A stretch of 64,000 nucleotides of DNA from Rhodothermales bacterium (GTDB lineage Bacteria; Bacteroidota; Rhodothermia; Rhodothermales; UBA10348). Location: assembly GCA_017643395.1 (NCBI GenBank), contig JAEPNP010000001.1:455806-519805 (forward strand). Reading direction: 5' to 3'. Shown here one piece after another: positions 54,433 through 63,885 of the stretch. Positions within the stretch are counted from its first letter, which is position 1, and each line of letters opens with the position of its first letter. The notes beneath the pieces were generated by a model that saw nothing but the letters and a program-made list of their open reading frames with translations, did no database searches and was not told where the DNA came from. The position numbers were made by a program, and so were the translations under genes.

Positions 54433-57400
54433 ATGCACACCTTTTCTTCAGGTCGACTCCCCTTTGACGGACCCGGTCTTGCCGCAGCACTGCTGGCAAC
54501 GCTGCTCGCAATCCTGGTTCCGAACGCAACGGCCCAGTTCTTCGACACTCCCCCAGTGGACGTCGCAGGCACCTATCTGACCTCCCTGGCCTGGGGGGAC
54601 TATGACGGTGACAATGATCCGGACCTTCTCCTTGCCGGTTGCACCGGCGACTTCTGCATGTCGCCCCTCACCAAGCTGTACCGCAACGACGGCGGCACCC
54701 TGGTTGAGGTGCCGGCCCCCTTCAAGGCGGCCGGAGCCGGCGTCGTGCGATTCGTGGACCTTGACGGCGACGATGACCTCGACGTGTTCGTATCCGGGTT
54801 CGCGGGACTGTGGGGCGCACACACCACGATTTATCGCAATGACGGAGGGAGCTTCTCCCAGCTGACCACGCTGAAGGGCATGCTGGGCGCGGCCGCAGAC
54901 TTTGCCGACTACGACGGCGACGACGACCTGGACCTCGTGCTGTCGGGGTGCACCATGCTGAGCACGGCAGGGATGACGTGCACCTCACCGGAGACCATTC
55001 TGTACGAAAACGAAGGTGACGGCACCTTCTGGGCACCAGCTACGCCTTGGCTGGCCCAGCTTGCCGTCGGATCGGTCTCCTTTCAGGATATCGACGGAGA
55101 CAACCTCCCGGACCTGCTTCTCACGGGCGTCGACTCCTCCAACGACCCGCACACGGTGGTCTACCGCAACGCCCCTCAGGGCACCTTCACCGAGATTCCG
55201 GTCGGCCTGACGGATTTCGCCGCGGGCCAAGTGGCCTGGGCCGATGTGGACGGTGATTCCAGGCCGGATCTCGCGCTGAACGGATGCACCGACTCCTCCT
55301 GTACGGTCGGCGGTGCAGTCTACCGCAACACCTCCACGGTCGGCGCCTTCTCCTTCTCCCTGGAGACCAACATTCCCGGCACGGCGTCCGGCAGCCTGGA
55401 TGCCGCCGATGTCGACCGGGATGGCGAGGTCGATCTGATTCTCACCGGATGCTCGGATCTGGACCTCAATGCCATGACCTGCTCCACGCCGGTTTCGAGC
55501 CTGCTCCTTGGAGACGGCGCGTTTGGGTTTGTGGATGCCGGGGAGAGCCTCGTCGGCCTCGGCCTGTCCGACGCTGAATTGGCCGACTTCAACAACGACG
55601 GCAAACTTGATCTGGCCCTCGGCGGCACGACCTCCGACCCGGATGAGATCTGGGGCATCGAGGGACTGGTCTACACAGGTATCGGGGGCCCGGACCCAAG
55701 CGCATTCACCAGCGCCCAGATTCTGGACGGACTCTACCTCGCATCGCTCGATTGGGGCGACTACGACGGTGACGGCGACCTCGATCTTGTTGTCGCAGGC
55801 TGCGTCGACGCACTGTGCAACACGGCTGAAACCACGCTGTACCGCTACACCGGCAGCGGCTTTGTCGACTCCGGTATCGCGCTGGACGGTGCCGGCGGCG
55901 GCGTGGTCAAGTTCGCCGACCTGGACGGTGACAACGACCTGGACCTGTTTGTGTCCGGCTCCAAAGGCATCATCATGGGCGCGCACGCCACCGTCTACGA
56001 GAACGAAGCCGGCGGCTTCTGGCCGCAGTCGTCGCTAGGCGCCTTCATTGGTACCGCCGTGGCATTCGGCGATGTCGACAACAACGGCACCATAGACATG
56101 GCCGTGTCCGGCTGCACGGACATCGACGTCATGAACATGGTGTGCAACGCAGCCGTGTCCCGCATTTACCAGAACGATGGCGACGCGAATTTCACCGATG
56201 CCGCGGCGGGCCTGACGCAACTGTCCATCGGCTCGCTGGCGTTGCTGGATCGCGAAAACGACGGTGACCTGGACCTGCTTCAGACCGGCATTGATGCCGG
56301 AGGAACGCCCACCACCATTCTTTATGACAATGTCGGCGGCACCTTCACCGATTCCGGAGAAGTGCTGCCCGATTTCGCCGGCGGAGACGTGGCCGTCGCC
56401 GATCTCGACTACGACGGCGACTTTGATCTGCTGCTCAGCGGCTGCCGCGATGCCAGCTGCTCCACGCCGGGCGTGAACATGCTGCTCAATCAGGGCAACG
56501 GCACCTTCGTCGCAAGCCCCGAAGAAGCCGAGCTGTTTGCCAATGCGGGCGGTTCCATAGACACGGGTGACTACAACAACGACGGCGCCATCGACATCCT
56601 CATCACGGGGTGCATGACGCTGGATCTTGCCAAATCCGACTGCTGGGGCCCGGCCACCAAGCTATACGACGGTGATACCGGCGTCGCCGGTGAGATTGCC
56701 CTCTCGACAGAAGTACTGACCCCGGTTGGCATCTCCGATGCCCAATTCGGCGACTATGACAACGACGGCAAGCTGGATATCGCGCTTGTAGGGACGACCT
56801 CAGACCCCAACGCGGTCGACGGGCGCCATCTGGAGATCTACCACGGTCATGCTGCCGCTGTGAACGTGCGTCCGAATCCGCCGCTCGCGCCGCTGGTAGC
56901 CGTAATAGGGGACGAGGCCACCGTGACCTTCCTGTCTCCCACGCCAGATGACTGGACCCCGACTGATGCCCTCTCCTACAATCTGCGGGTAGGCACTACC
57001 CCCGGCGGCACGGACGTTCTCTCCCCCATGGCTTTGGTCGACGGTCAGCGCCTGGTCGCCGAGTGGGGCAACATCCAGCAGAACCAGCAGTGGACCCTGG
57101 AGAATCTGCCGGCAGGCACGTACTACATGGCCGTTCAGGCGATCGATCAGGCCTACGCCGGGTCCCGCTTCTCGAATGAGCGAGCCTTTATTGTCGAACC
57201 CGTCGCCCGCTTCGTCGATCTGACCGTAGACAAGACCGTGCGCAACGTGCCGAATGACCCGGACGGCTTCGTGCCGGGCGAAGAGGTGCTGTTCGACATC
57301 CGCGTATCCAGCGCCAACCTGGCCGGCGCAGAGACGGTGACGACCGTCATCGTTGACGACATCCTGCCGGCCGGTCTCACCTACGTGCCCTTCTCGGCCA

Positions 57401-60306
57401 CAACCGGGCCCGGCATCACGTTCAACACCGTGACGCACACCTGGACCATCGACGCGATCGAGCCGGGCGAGACGGTGGAGTTGGGCATCCGCGCGGTTGT
57501 CGATGCGTGGGTGGTCAGCGACCTGGAAAACTGCGCCGAGATCTGGGACTACGACGAGCACGAGCTCATCGAGAATCTGTCCGGACTGGCCGGCGCCCTG
57601 CCGGGCGGTGCCCTGGACCCGATCACCAATCCGGCCGACGCCGAAGGCGACCAGGACTGCACCACGGTGCGCATCCGCGGCCGACAGGACAAGATTGATC
57701 TGGAGCTGAGCAAGGCGGCCGACCCGTCCTCAGCTGTGGTCGGCGACGTTGTCGAGTTCACGCTGACGCTGACCAACTCATCGGCCGATGGGCCGGTCAT
57801 TCCGGCGACCAACATCATCGTTCGCGACTACCTGCCGGGCTCCATGTCCTACGTCTGGGATACCGCCACCTCGCCCGCCGACGACAATCGTGTGGTAAGC
57901 GTGGATCAGAATTCCCTGACCTGGGTGGTGTCCGACCTCGCGTCGGATGAATCCATCACCCTCTCCTTCCAGGCCGTCGTCAATCAGACCGGTACGCATG
58001 TCAATGCCGCCGAGGTCTGGGACGTCGACCAGGTGGGCCTGGACCATGATTCGCAGACCGGCGAAGAGGGCGGCGCCTACGATCCCAATGCGCAGAACCA
58101 GGACGACGAGGCCGAAGCCTCCGTTGAGGTGCGTCCTGTCGCCAAGAAGGCCGACCTCAGTCTGACCAAAACTGTGAGCCACGCCACACCCAATGTGGGC
58201 GACGAAATCACGTTCACCGTGACGGTCACCAACACCGGCGCGGCCACTGAAGGCGTCATCATTCGCGATGAGCTCGTGGACGGCTCGGCCTGCTTCTCCC
58301 ACAACTCGTCCGGGCTCGCCTTCTCGAAGGGCATGCTGGCCGTCGAGTCCGGCGGGGCCTATCGCTGGATCGTGGACGTCGCAGCGGCAGCCAGCGAGAC
58401 GTTCCGCATCACCGGCTGGGTGACGTGCAAGAACGCATTCCGCAACGAGGCAGAAATCGTGGACTCCGGCACTCTGGAAGATGCCAGCCAGGGCAATGAC
58501 TGGGCAGCGGCTTCCGTGGATCCGGTTCATGTGCCCGCAGGCAAGGCAGACCTGAGCCTCAGCAAGAGCGTCTCCAATGCCTACCCGAACGTCGGAGACG
58601 AGATCACCTTCACGGTGACCGTCAAGAACGACGGTGAAGCCACCACCGGCGTGGTCGTGAAGGACATCTTCGACGACAGCTACGGATGCTTCTCCTATAC
58701 CACCTCGGGGATCGGGATTTCCAAAGGCGCCGTGACGCCGCACAGCAACTCCACCATCGAGTGGACCCTGGATCTTGCCGCCTACGCCCAGGAGACGCTG
58801 ACGATCACGGGCTGGGTGGGGTGCGATACCCCGTTCACCAACAACGCCGAGATCACTGACAGCGGCTCCAAAGAGGACAAGAGCGCCGGCAATGACTGGG
58901 CCTCCGTAACGGTAGACCCCAAAGGCACGCTGCCTCCGCCTTCAGACGCTCTGTGCTACCTGATCGCCGACAATGACGCCGAGCATCAGCCCTCGCACGA
59001 CGTGCTGACGGTGCTTTACGCAGGCGCCACGCAGGACGTCAAAGTGGCGTTCACAGGCACGTCCATGATCGAAGCGGCTGCGTTCAACCCGTGGAACCGC
59101 AAGCTCTACGCCGCCGACGCGCGTTCGCTGGGCATCGTCGATCTGAACACCGGGCACTACCAGAAGATCGGCGAGTTCGGAAGTGGCTGGGGCGTAAACC
59201 ACCACGGCCAGCGCGTGGAGCGCGGCTTCCTGGACGTCGATGGGCTCGCGTTCGATCCCTACAGCTCGGATCAGCTTTTCGGCACCGTTCGGAAAACCGG
59301 CGAACCCGACCTCCTGATTCGCATCGACCCGGCAACCGGCAAGGCCGTCAAGGGCGCGTTCGGGCCTGGCCAGGACTTTGTGACCATTCAGGGTGTGCAT
59401 GGGCTCACCGACATCGACGACATCGCCATCTCGCCCTGGGACGGCACGCTGTACGCAATCAACAACCGGGACGGGCAGCACAGCCGCCTCGTGACCCTCG
59501 ACCGGCACACGGGCCGTGCACTCAAGGTGCTCGATCTACCGCTGGGCAACGTCGAAGGACTGGCCTTCTACGGAGACGGCACCCTCTACGGGACGGCTGG
59601 TGAAGGACATGAGTCGATCGTGATCATCGACCTCAACACGCGTAAGGCCACCGTGCAGGCGGGCCTCGGAGCCGGCGGACGTGACTACGAGTCCATCGAC
59701 TGCCTCACCAACGGCACGAACCGCCTCTCCGCCATGTACTACCAGGATCTCAATGGTGACGGCATCTTCCAGGTCGGAGAAACCCCGGCCGCCCAGCGCG
59801 TGGTGCAACTCATGCGTGATGTAGACGGAGACCGCACGGGCGATGTGGTTGTTGCCGAGACACACACAGACGCCTCCGGAAATGCCGTCTTCGAACCGGC
59901 AGCCACCGGCGATTTTGTCCTGAAGCTCGTGGAAGGCGGAGAGTCCGCCGCATCGGTCGTCGGATTCGGTGGTCAGGTGGAGGTCGGGCAACTGGCTCTT
60001 GCAGCCACCTCGACCTCAAGCGAGTCCTTGAGCGAGGTCCCGGGTGGCTTCCGCATCGAGGGCAACTATCCCAACCCGTTCAATCCGCAGACGACCATTG
60101 CCTTCGACATCGCTGAGACCGCAAGGGTCAGACTGGCGGTCGTCGACATGCTCGGCCGCGAACTGGCGGTGCTGGTCGACGGCCAGGTGTCCGCAGGACG
60201 GCACACCGCCGTGTTCGATGCCGGCAACGTGCCCAGCGGCGTCTACCTGGTACGCATGTCGACTGCAGAACACACGCTGACGCACTCGATGACACTCATC
60301 AAATAG
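54433..60306 (+). CDS. Giant secreted protein 3: FG-GAP/VCBS propeller, four DUF11 domains, CYxxADN module, C-terminal sorting domain
   Basis: 1957 residues with a signal peptide (LAAALLATLLAILVPNATAQ). The first ~810 residues consist of FG-GAP/VCBS-type repeats (AWGDYDGDNDPDLLLAGC, RFVDLDGDDDLDVFVSG, ADYDGDDDLDLVLSGC), Ca2+-binding propeller blades in two similar halves. A fibronectin-III-like domain follows (~813-920, ALSYNLRVGTTPGGTDV). Four DUF11-type domains come next (VDLTVDKTVRNVPND, IDLELSKAADPSSAVV, ADLSLTKTVSHATPNV, ADLSLSKSVSNAYPNV). The shared CYLIADNDAEHQPSHD module starts at residue 1507, followed by an SdrD-B-like domain and the sorting domain (YPNPFNPQTTIAFDI ... LIK). It is built from the same parts as the two preceding giants. 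Ligand unknown. Confidence 0.9.
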   Translation: MHTFSSGRLPFDGPGLAAALLATLLAILVPNATAQFFDTPPVDVAGTYLTSLAWGDYDGDNDPDLLLAGCTGDFCMSPLTKLYRNDGGTLVEVPAPFKAAGAGVVRFVDLDGDDDLDVFVSGFAGLWGAHTTIYRNDGGSFSQLTTLKGMLGAAADFADYDGDDDLDLVLSGCTMLSTAGMTCTSPETILYENEGDGTFWAPATPWLAQLAVGSVSFQDIDGDNLPDLLLTGVDSSNDPHTVVYRNAPQGTFTEIPVGLTDFAAGQVAWADVDGDSRPDLALNGCTDSSCTVGGAVYRNTSTVGAFSFSLETNIPGTASGSLDAADVDRDGEVDLILTGCSDLDLNAMTCSTPVSSLLLGDGAFGFVDAGESLVGLGLSDAELADFNNDGKLDLALGGTTSDPDEIWGIEGLVYTGIGGPDPSAFTSAQILDGLYLASLDWGDYDGDGDLDLVVAGCVDALCNTAETTLYRYTGSGFVDSGIALDGAGGGVVKFADLDGDNDLDLFVSGSKGIIMGAHATVYENEAGGFWPQSSLGAFIGTAVAFGDVDNNGTIDMAVSGCTDIDVMNMVCNAAVSRIYQNDGDANFTDAAAGLTQLSIGSLALLDRENDGDLDLLQTGIDAGGTPTTILYDNVGGTFTDSGEVLPDFAGGDVAVADLDYDGDFDLLLSGCRDASCSTPGVNMLLNQGNGTFVASPEEAELFANAGGSIDTGDYNNDGAIDILITGCMTLDLAKSDCWGPATKLYDGDTGVAGEIALSTEVLTPVGISDAQFGDYDNDGKLDIALVGTTSDPNAVDGRHLEIYHGHAAAVNVRPNPPLAPLVAVIGDEATVTFLSPTPDDWTPTDALSYNLRVGTTPGGTDVLSPMALVDGQRLVAEWGNIQQNQQWTLENLPAGTYYMAVQAIDQAYAGSRFSNERAFIVEPVARFVDLTVDKTVRNVPNDPDGFVPGEEVLFDIRVSSANLAGAETVTTVIVDDILPAGLTYVPFSATTGPGITFNTVTHTWTIDAIEPGETVELGIRAVVDAWVVSDLENCAEIWDYDEHELIENLSGLAGALPGGALDPITNPADAEGDQDCTTVRIRGRQDKIDLELSKAADPSSAVVGDVVEFTLTLTNSSADGPVIPATNIIVRDYLPGSMSYVWDTATSPADDNRVVSVDQNSLTWVVSDLASDESITLSFQAVVNQTGTHVNAAEVWDVDQVGLDHDSQTGEEGGAYDPNAQNQDDEAEASVEVRPVAKKADLSLTKTVSHATPNVGDEITFTVTVTNTGAATEGVIIRDELVDGSACFSHNSSGLAFSKGMLAVESGGAYRWIVDVAAAASETFRITGWVTCKNAFRNEAEIVDSGTLEDASQGNDWAAASVDPVHVPAGKADLSLSKSVSNAYPNVGDEITFTVTVKNDGEATTGVVVKDIFDDSYGCFSYTTSGIGISKGAVTPHSNSTIEWTLDLAAYAQETLTITGWVGCDTPFTNNAEITDSGSKEDKSAGNDWASVTVDPKGTLPPPSDALCYLIADNDAEHQPSHDVLTVLYAGATQDVKVAFTGTSMIEAAAFNPWNRKLYAADARSLGIVDLNTGHYQKIGEFGSGWGVNHHGQRVERGFLDVDGLAFDPYSSDQLFGTVRKTGEPDLLIRIDPATGKAVKGAFGPGQDFVTIQGVHGLTDIDDIAISPWDGTLYAINNRDGQHSRLVTLDRHTGRALKVLDLPLGNVEGLAFYGDGTLYGTAGEGHESIVIIDLNTRKATVQAGLGAGGRDYESIDCLTNGTNRLSAMYYQDLNGDGIFQVGETPAAQRVVQLMRDVDGDRTGDVVVAETHTDASGNAVFEPAATGDFVLKLVEGGESAASVVGFGGQVEVGQLALAATSTSSESLSEVPGGFRIEGNYPNPFNPQTTIAFDIAETARVRLAVVDMLGRELAVLVDGQVSAGRHTAVFDAGNVPSGVYLVRMSTAEHTLTHSMTLIK

Positions 60307-60343
60307 TCTCTTGGCCGTGTAACGGCCCGTCTTGAGAGCCTCA

Positions 60344-60380
60344 GGGCCGGTCGGGATCTTCCCGACCGGCCCTTTTTTTT
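60344..60380 (+). terminator. Intrinsic terminator after giant protein 3
   Basis: A perfect 12-bp stem (GGGCCGGTCGGG / CCCGACCGGCCC), ATCTT loop and eight T residues, 37 bp beyond the stop codon. Confidence 0.94.
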
Positions 60381-60501
60381 GTCCGACAGCCACACGCGCC
60401 CGGCAGTCGTGCTCGCGTCGCCGTTTACCGCAGCAAGAGGAATCCGCGCAAACCATGCAGGTTGGGCCGAGTCCAACTCCCGCACCTGAAGGTTTTTTAG
60501 C

Positions 60502-62187
60502 ATGAAGCGCTCCCTCGTCGCCACCGCGCTCCTTTTGTCCGCGTGCGCAGCGCCGCAACCCGATCTCGTCATCCGCAATGCCCAGGTCCTCGATGTGGAC
60601 ACGGGCGAACTCACCAGTGCTTCGGTGGTCGTTCGAGACGGTGTTATCAGCGAGGTGAGTCCCTCGTGGTCCGGCATCGCTGATACCGAGGTGGATGCTG
60701 AAGGCCGCGTGCTGATCCCCGGGCTCGTCGACGCACACACCCATGTGGACCACCCCGACGAATTGAACCTGTATCCGGCGTTCGGGGTGACAGGCGTCAT
60801 GGTGCTTCGGGGCTTCCCGAACCACCTGACGTGGCGCTCCGAGATTGAAGAAGGCACCCGGTTCGGCCCGCGCATGTTCTTGACCGGCGACTACATGGAC
60901 GGCTACCCACCCTGGATGCAACCCATGTTGTCCGTGCGCGACAGCGCATCCGCCCGGGCGGCCGTGAGGCGTCAGCTCGATGCGGGCTTCGACATGATCA
61001 AGGTCTACACCCGGCTGCCGAACGAGCTGCGAGAGGCCATCGTCCAGGAGACACATGCGGCCGGCTCCTGTGTGATCGGCCACGCAGGGCCGGACACCGG
61101 GCTCGACACCCTTGTTGCGATGGGCCAGGACAACATCGCACACGGCAACGACATCAATCGCTGGTATTTCAATGACGGGGACACTGACGAGAACGTGGCG
61201 CGCACTACACAGACCATCGCCGCGGGCAGTCGGACTACGGTCACCCCGAACCTCAGCTGGACCGGAGGACTGCTGGCGCAGGGCACGAGTCTGGACAGTT
61301 TGCTGGCACGGCCGGTGGCCCGGGCCCTGCATCCCGCGATTTTGCAGCCCTTCCGACCGGCCAATAACCGGTACATCCGCAACTCGGAGGAATGGGTCCC
61401 GCAGGTGCGCGCCCGCCTGGAGGTTGAAAATGCTGTAACGCTGGCCCTGCAGGAAGCCGGTGTACCCCTGCTCGCAGGAACCGATGCGTCGACCGCAGGC
61501 GTCTTTCCGGGCGATGCGCTCCACGAGGAACTGCGCATGCTGGTAGATGCCGGGCTTACCCCACTGCAGGCGCTGCAGGCCGCCACCAGCAACGCCGGCG
61601 ACTTCCTGCGACGCTGTGTGAATGATGACCTCCGAATGGGCCGCATCGCCGAGGGCTACGTGGCCGACCTCGTGCTGCTGGACGACAATCCGCTTGAGGA
61701 GATCACCCACTCTCGCTCCATAGCGGCCGTGTTCACGGACGGACAGCTGCACACCCGTGGCCAGCTGCAGGCACGCCTGGATTCGCTGAATGCGGCTTAC
61801 AACCCCCTGCGCCCCGCCGTCATTGATCTGGAACAGGCGTTGTTCAGCGGCCGCACCGATCGTGCGCGTGTGCTGTTCGACTCACTGCGCACCGTGTACC
61901 CCGGGGAGATCCTTTTCAGCCAGTACACGCCCTTTTTCGTTGGTTTTGGCTACCTGTACGGCGAGAACGGCTTCAGCACGGACCCTGAACGCCTTGACGC
62001 GGCGCTCGACCTGTACAGCATGTATGCGGAGACCTATCCCGACTATCACAGCGCGCACTACCAGCTGGGCCTGACCCACCTTGCCCGTGGGGACACCGCC
62101 GCGGCCCGCTCGTCGCTCGAACAGGCAATCGCCATCCATCCTGACTATCCTGACGCCCTGGATCGACTTCAAGGACTGGATGACTAG
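60502..62187 (+). CDS. Amidohydrolase lipoprotein with C-terminal TPR region
   Basis: 561 residues. The leader MKRSLVATALLLSACAAP is a lipoprotein signal (lipobox LLSAC). The metal-dependent amidohydrolase domain has the N-terminal beta part (DLVIRNAQVLDVDTGEL), the first metal motif PGLVDAHTHVDHP, VIGHAGPD, IAHGNDIN and the late LLAGTDAST Asp, and closes with GRIAEGYVADLVLLDDNPLEEI. This layout matches imidazolonepropionase- or prolidase-like secreted hydrolases. The C-terminal ~90 residues contain helical repeat features (YHSAHYQLGLTHLARGDTAAARSSLEQAIAIHPDYPDALDRL), a TPR unit. Substrate unknown. The ATG is preceded by AAGG and a T-run. The stop overlaps the next start by 8 bp. Confidence 0.88.
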   Translation: MKRSLVATALLLSACAAPQPDLVIRNAQVLDVDTGELTSASVVVRDGVISEVSPSWSGIADTEVDAEGRVLIPGLVDAHTHVDHPDELNLYPAFGVTGVMVLRGFPNHLTWRSEIEEGTRFGPRMFLTGDYMDGYPPWMQPMLSVRDSASARAAVRRQLDAGFDMIKVYTRLPNELREAIVQETHAAGSCVIGHAGPDTGLDTLVAMGQDNIAHGNDINRWYFNDGDTDENVARTTQTIAAGSRTTVTPNLSWTGGLLAQGTSLDSLLARPVARALHPAILQPFRPANNRYIRNSEEWVPQVRARLEVENAVTLALQEAGVPLLAGTDASTAGVFPGDALHEELRMLVDAGLTPLQALQAATSNAGDFLRRCVNDDLRMGRIAEGYVADLVLLDDNPLEEITHSRSIAAVFTDGQLHTRGQLQARLDSLNAAYNPLRPAVIDLEQALFSGRTDRARVLFDSLRTVYPGEILFSQYTPFFVGFGYLYGENGFSTDPERLDAALDLYSMYAETYPDYHSAHYQLGLTHLARGDTAAARSSLEQAIAIHPDYPDALDRLQGLDD

Positions 62188-63469
62188 ACTGACCCCTGCG
62201 CTCCTCCTCCTGCTGGTACTGCCGGCGCGAGCAGCAGACCTGCGCATTGAAAATGTGAGGGTCGATGCGACCAATGCCGACACCTCCACGAACACGGTGA
62301 GCCTGACCTTCGACGTCTCGTGGACAGGCAGCTGGCGCACGAACACCAACCACGACGCCGCCTGGATCATCGCGCGCTTTGAGAGGGAGCCCGGAGTCTG
62401 GAGTGACCTCCGGTTTGCCGTGGACGGGCACTCGGCGCAGGGCGTGAAACTGAAGACGAGTCCGCTGTCTTCAGGTACCTCGGTGGGCCTTCTGGTGCTG
62501 GCGTCCGGTCAGGAGACCACGCAGGCCTCCGTGAGCGCTGTGTGGCATTACGGCGCGAGCGGTCTGGAGGCCCTGCCCGCACCCGCCAACGTGCGCCTCA
62601 CGGGCATCGAGATGGTATTCGTTCCGCCGGGGCCGCATCTGGTAGGCAGTCCAGCGGCTACCAACGGTTTCTACGCAGCCGGATCGGAGGACGGGTTCTG
62701 GGTCACGTCGGAGGACGAGCTGGCGGTCGGCACGGGCGACCTGCACTACGACGTGCCCGAGGGCGAAGAATGGACCGGTGGTGACGGGATGGGTCCCGTG
62801 CCTGCCGCCTGGCCCAAGGGCACCGCGGGCTTCTACATCATGAAGTTTGCCGCAACGGAAGGACAGTATGCGGCCATGCTGTCCACACTGCCGACTCGCG
62901 CTCGCATGGCCCGGGACGTGTCGGCCTACCCGCAGTACCGCGAAAACGGGGGCACGATCACCTGCTATGAGTCCGACTGTGTGTCCGCGATGCAGGACAA
63001 GCATGCGGCGTTTCTGACATGGGCCGACGGCATTGCGTTCGCCTCCTGGGCCGGCCTCCGGCCGATGACGGAGTTCGAGTACGAGAAGGCCGCCTCAGGC
63101 ACGCCAGACGGCGAAAAGCGGTACGACGACGGCAACCCCCCGGTAAGCGTATACACCTCCAGGCGCACCTCGGACTGGGGCGTGGTCGATATGCGCGGAG
63201 GTCTGTGGGAACGGGTGGTCACTTTGGGCAATCCGCAAGGGCGCGCCTTTGCTGGATCACCGGGTCGAGGCTTTCTGGATGAGCTGGGCCAGCCCTATGG
63301 ATTCATGAATCCCGATTGGCCGGGGCCGCAGGCCATCGGAAGCGGCTTTCGAGGCGGCACCGAGGGCGTTCTCGGTCTCTCGGCGACCGCCGACCGGACC
63401 TACGGGGCCTACGAAGCCTCGTACGGCAATCAGAGCCAGGGCTTCCGCGGTGTACTCGACGTGCGATAG
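62180..63469 (+). CDS. Secreted SUMF1/formylglycine-generating-enzyme-like protein
   Basis: 429 residues from the ATG at 62180 (MTRLTPALLLLLVLPARAADL, a signal peptide). Residues ~20-145 form a beta-sandwich-like domain (IENVRVDATNADTSTNTVSLTFDVSW). From ~147 the FGE/SUMF1 pattern begins: IEMVFVPPGPHLVGSP, KFAATEGQYAAML, ASWAGLRPMTEFEYEKAA, VDMRGGLWERVVTLG and GSGFRGGTEG. The catalytic cysteines of true formylglycine-generating enzymes are not evident and the usual GN(V)WEW motif is GGLWER, so it is probably a ligand-binding or iron-type relative. The start overlaps the amidohydrolase stop (ATGACTAG), so the two are co-translated. Confidence 0.82.
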   Translation: MTRLTPALLLLLVLPARAADLRIENVRVDATNADTSTNTVSLTFDVSWTGSWRTNTNHDAAWIIARFEREPGVWSDLRFAVDGHSAQGVKLKTSPLSSGTSVGLLVLASGQETTQASVSAVWHYGASGLEALPAPANVRLTGIEMVFVPPGPHLVGSPAATNGFYAAGSEDGFWVTSEDELAVGTGDLHYDVPEGEEWTGGDGMGPVPAAWPKGTAGFYIMKFAATEGQYAAMLSTLPTRARMARDVSAYPQYRENGGTITCYESDCVSAMQDKHAAFLTWADGIAFASWAGLRPMTEFEYEKAASGTPDGEKRYDDGNPPVSVYTSRRTSDWGVVDMRGGLWERVVTLGNPQGRAFAGSPGRGFLDELGQPYGFMNPDWPGPQAIGSGFRGGTEGVLGLSATADRTYGAYEASYGNQSQGFRGVLDVR

Positions 63470-63489
63470 GAGCCCGAGGGACCCAAAAA

Positions 63490-63508
63490 AATCCCGGTTT
63501 GCGGGATT
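63490..63508. terminator. Hairpin after the SUMF1-like gene, weak terminator
   Basis: A 7-bp perfect stem (AATCCCG / CGGGATT) with GTTTG loop, 20 bp beyond the stop. On the plus strand only TTGTGTTG follows; on the minus strand a run of T follows. It may end plus-strand transcripts weakly. Confidence 0.45.
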
Positions 63509-63885
63509 GTGTTGCGATTTGTCTGAAAGGCGGGTAACGGACTCGATTCTGGCCTAAAAACGCGGGTTGTGTCCGATCTGGAGCAACTCCGCGGCGTGAT
63601 TCCGACGGCCCGCGACCGGCCTGTGTGACCGGTTTGTCGCATCTCCGGCCTTGACACATTTCGGACGCCCGCCCCCCTATTAGGAGTCCGCAAATCCTCA
63701 CGACGGCCCCGTAATCCACATCTGGTTGCGAGAAATCGCTGCCCGGGCCGGATCCACGGAGGTTGCGCTCCGCCGACCCGCACATCACACACCCCGGCGT
63801 CCGCTGAACACATAACCGGCTGTGCTCCCCTCCGGATGAGCGCGGCCCGAATCCGCATCACAGCATGTTGGAGGACAGCTACGCC
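63509..63885 (+). other. Upstream region of the last, truncated secreted protein
   Basis: About 375 bp with no convincing open frame. TTGACA (near 63652) and TATTAG (near 63679) occur but are about 21 bp apart, too far for a reliable promoter call. Confidence 0.45.
63870..63874 (+). promoter_or_regulatory. Shine-Dalgarno site for the last gene
   Basis: GGAGG lies 11 nt before the ATG at 63886. It lies inside the codons that follow an in-frame ATG at 63865, which favours the downstream ATG as start. Confidence 0.55.

Noticed and set aside
63430-63861. Minus-strand 143-codon open frame in the last intergenic gap
   Set aside because: Its composition is arginine/serine-rich with no recognisable motif, and it overlaps the end of the SUMF1-like gene.
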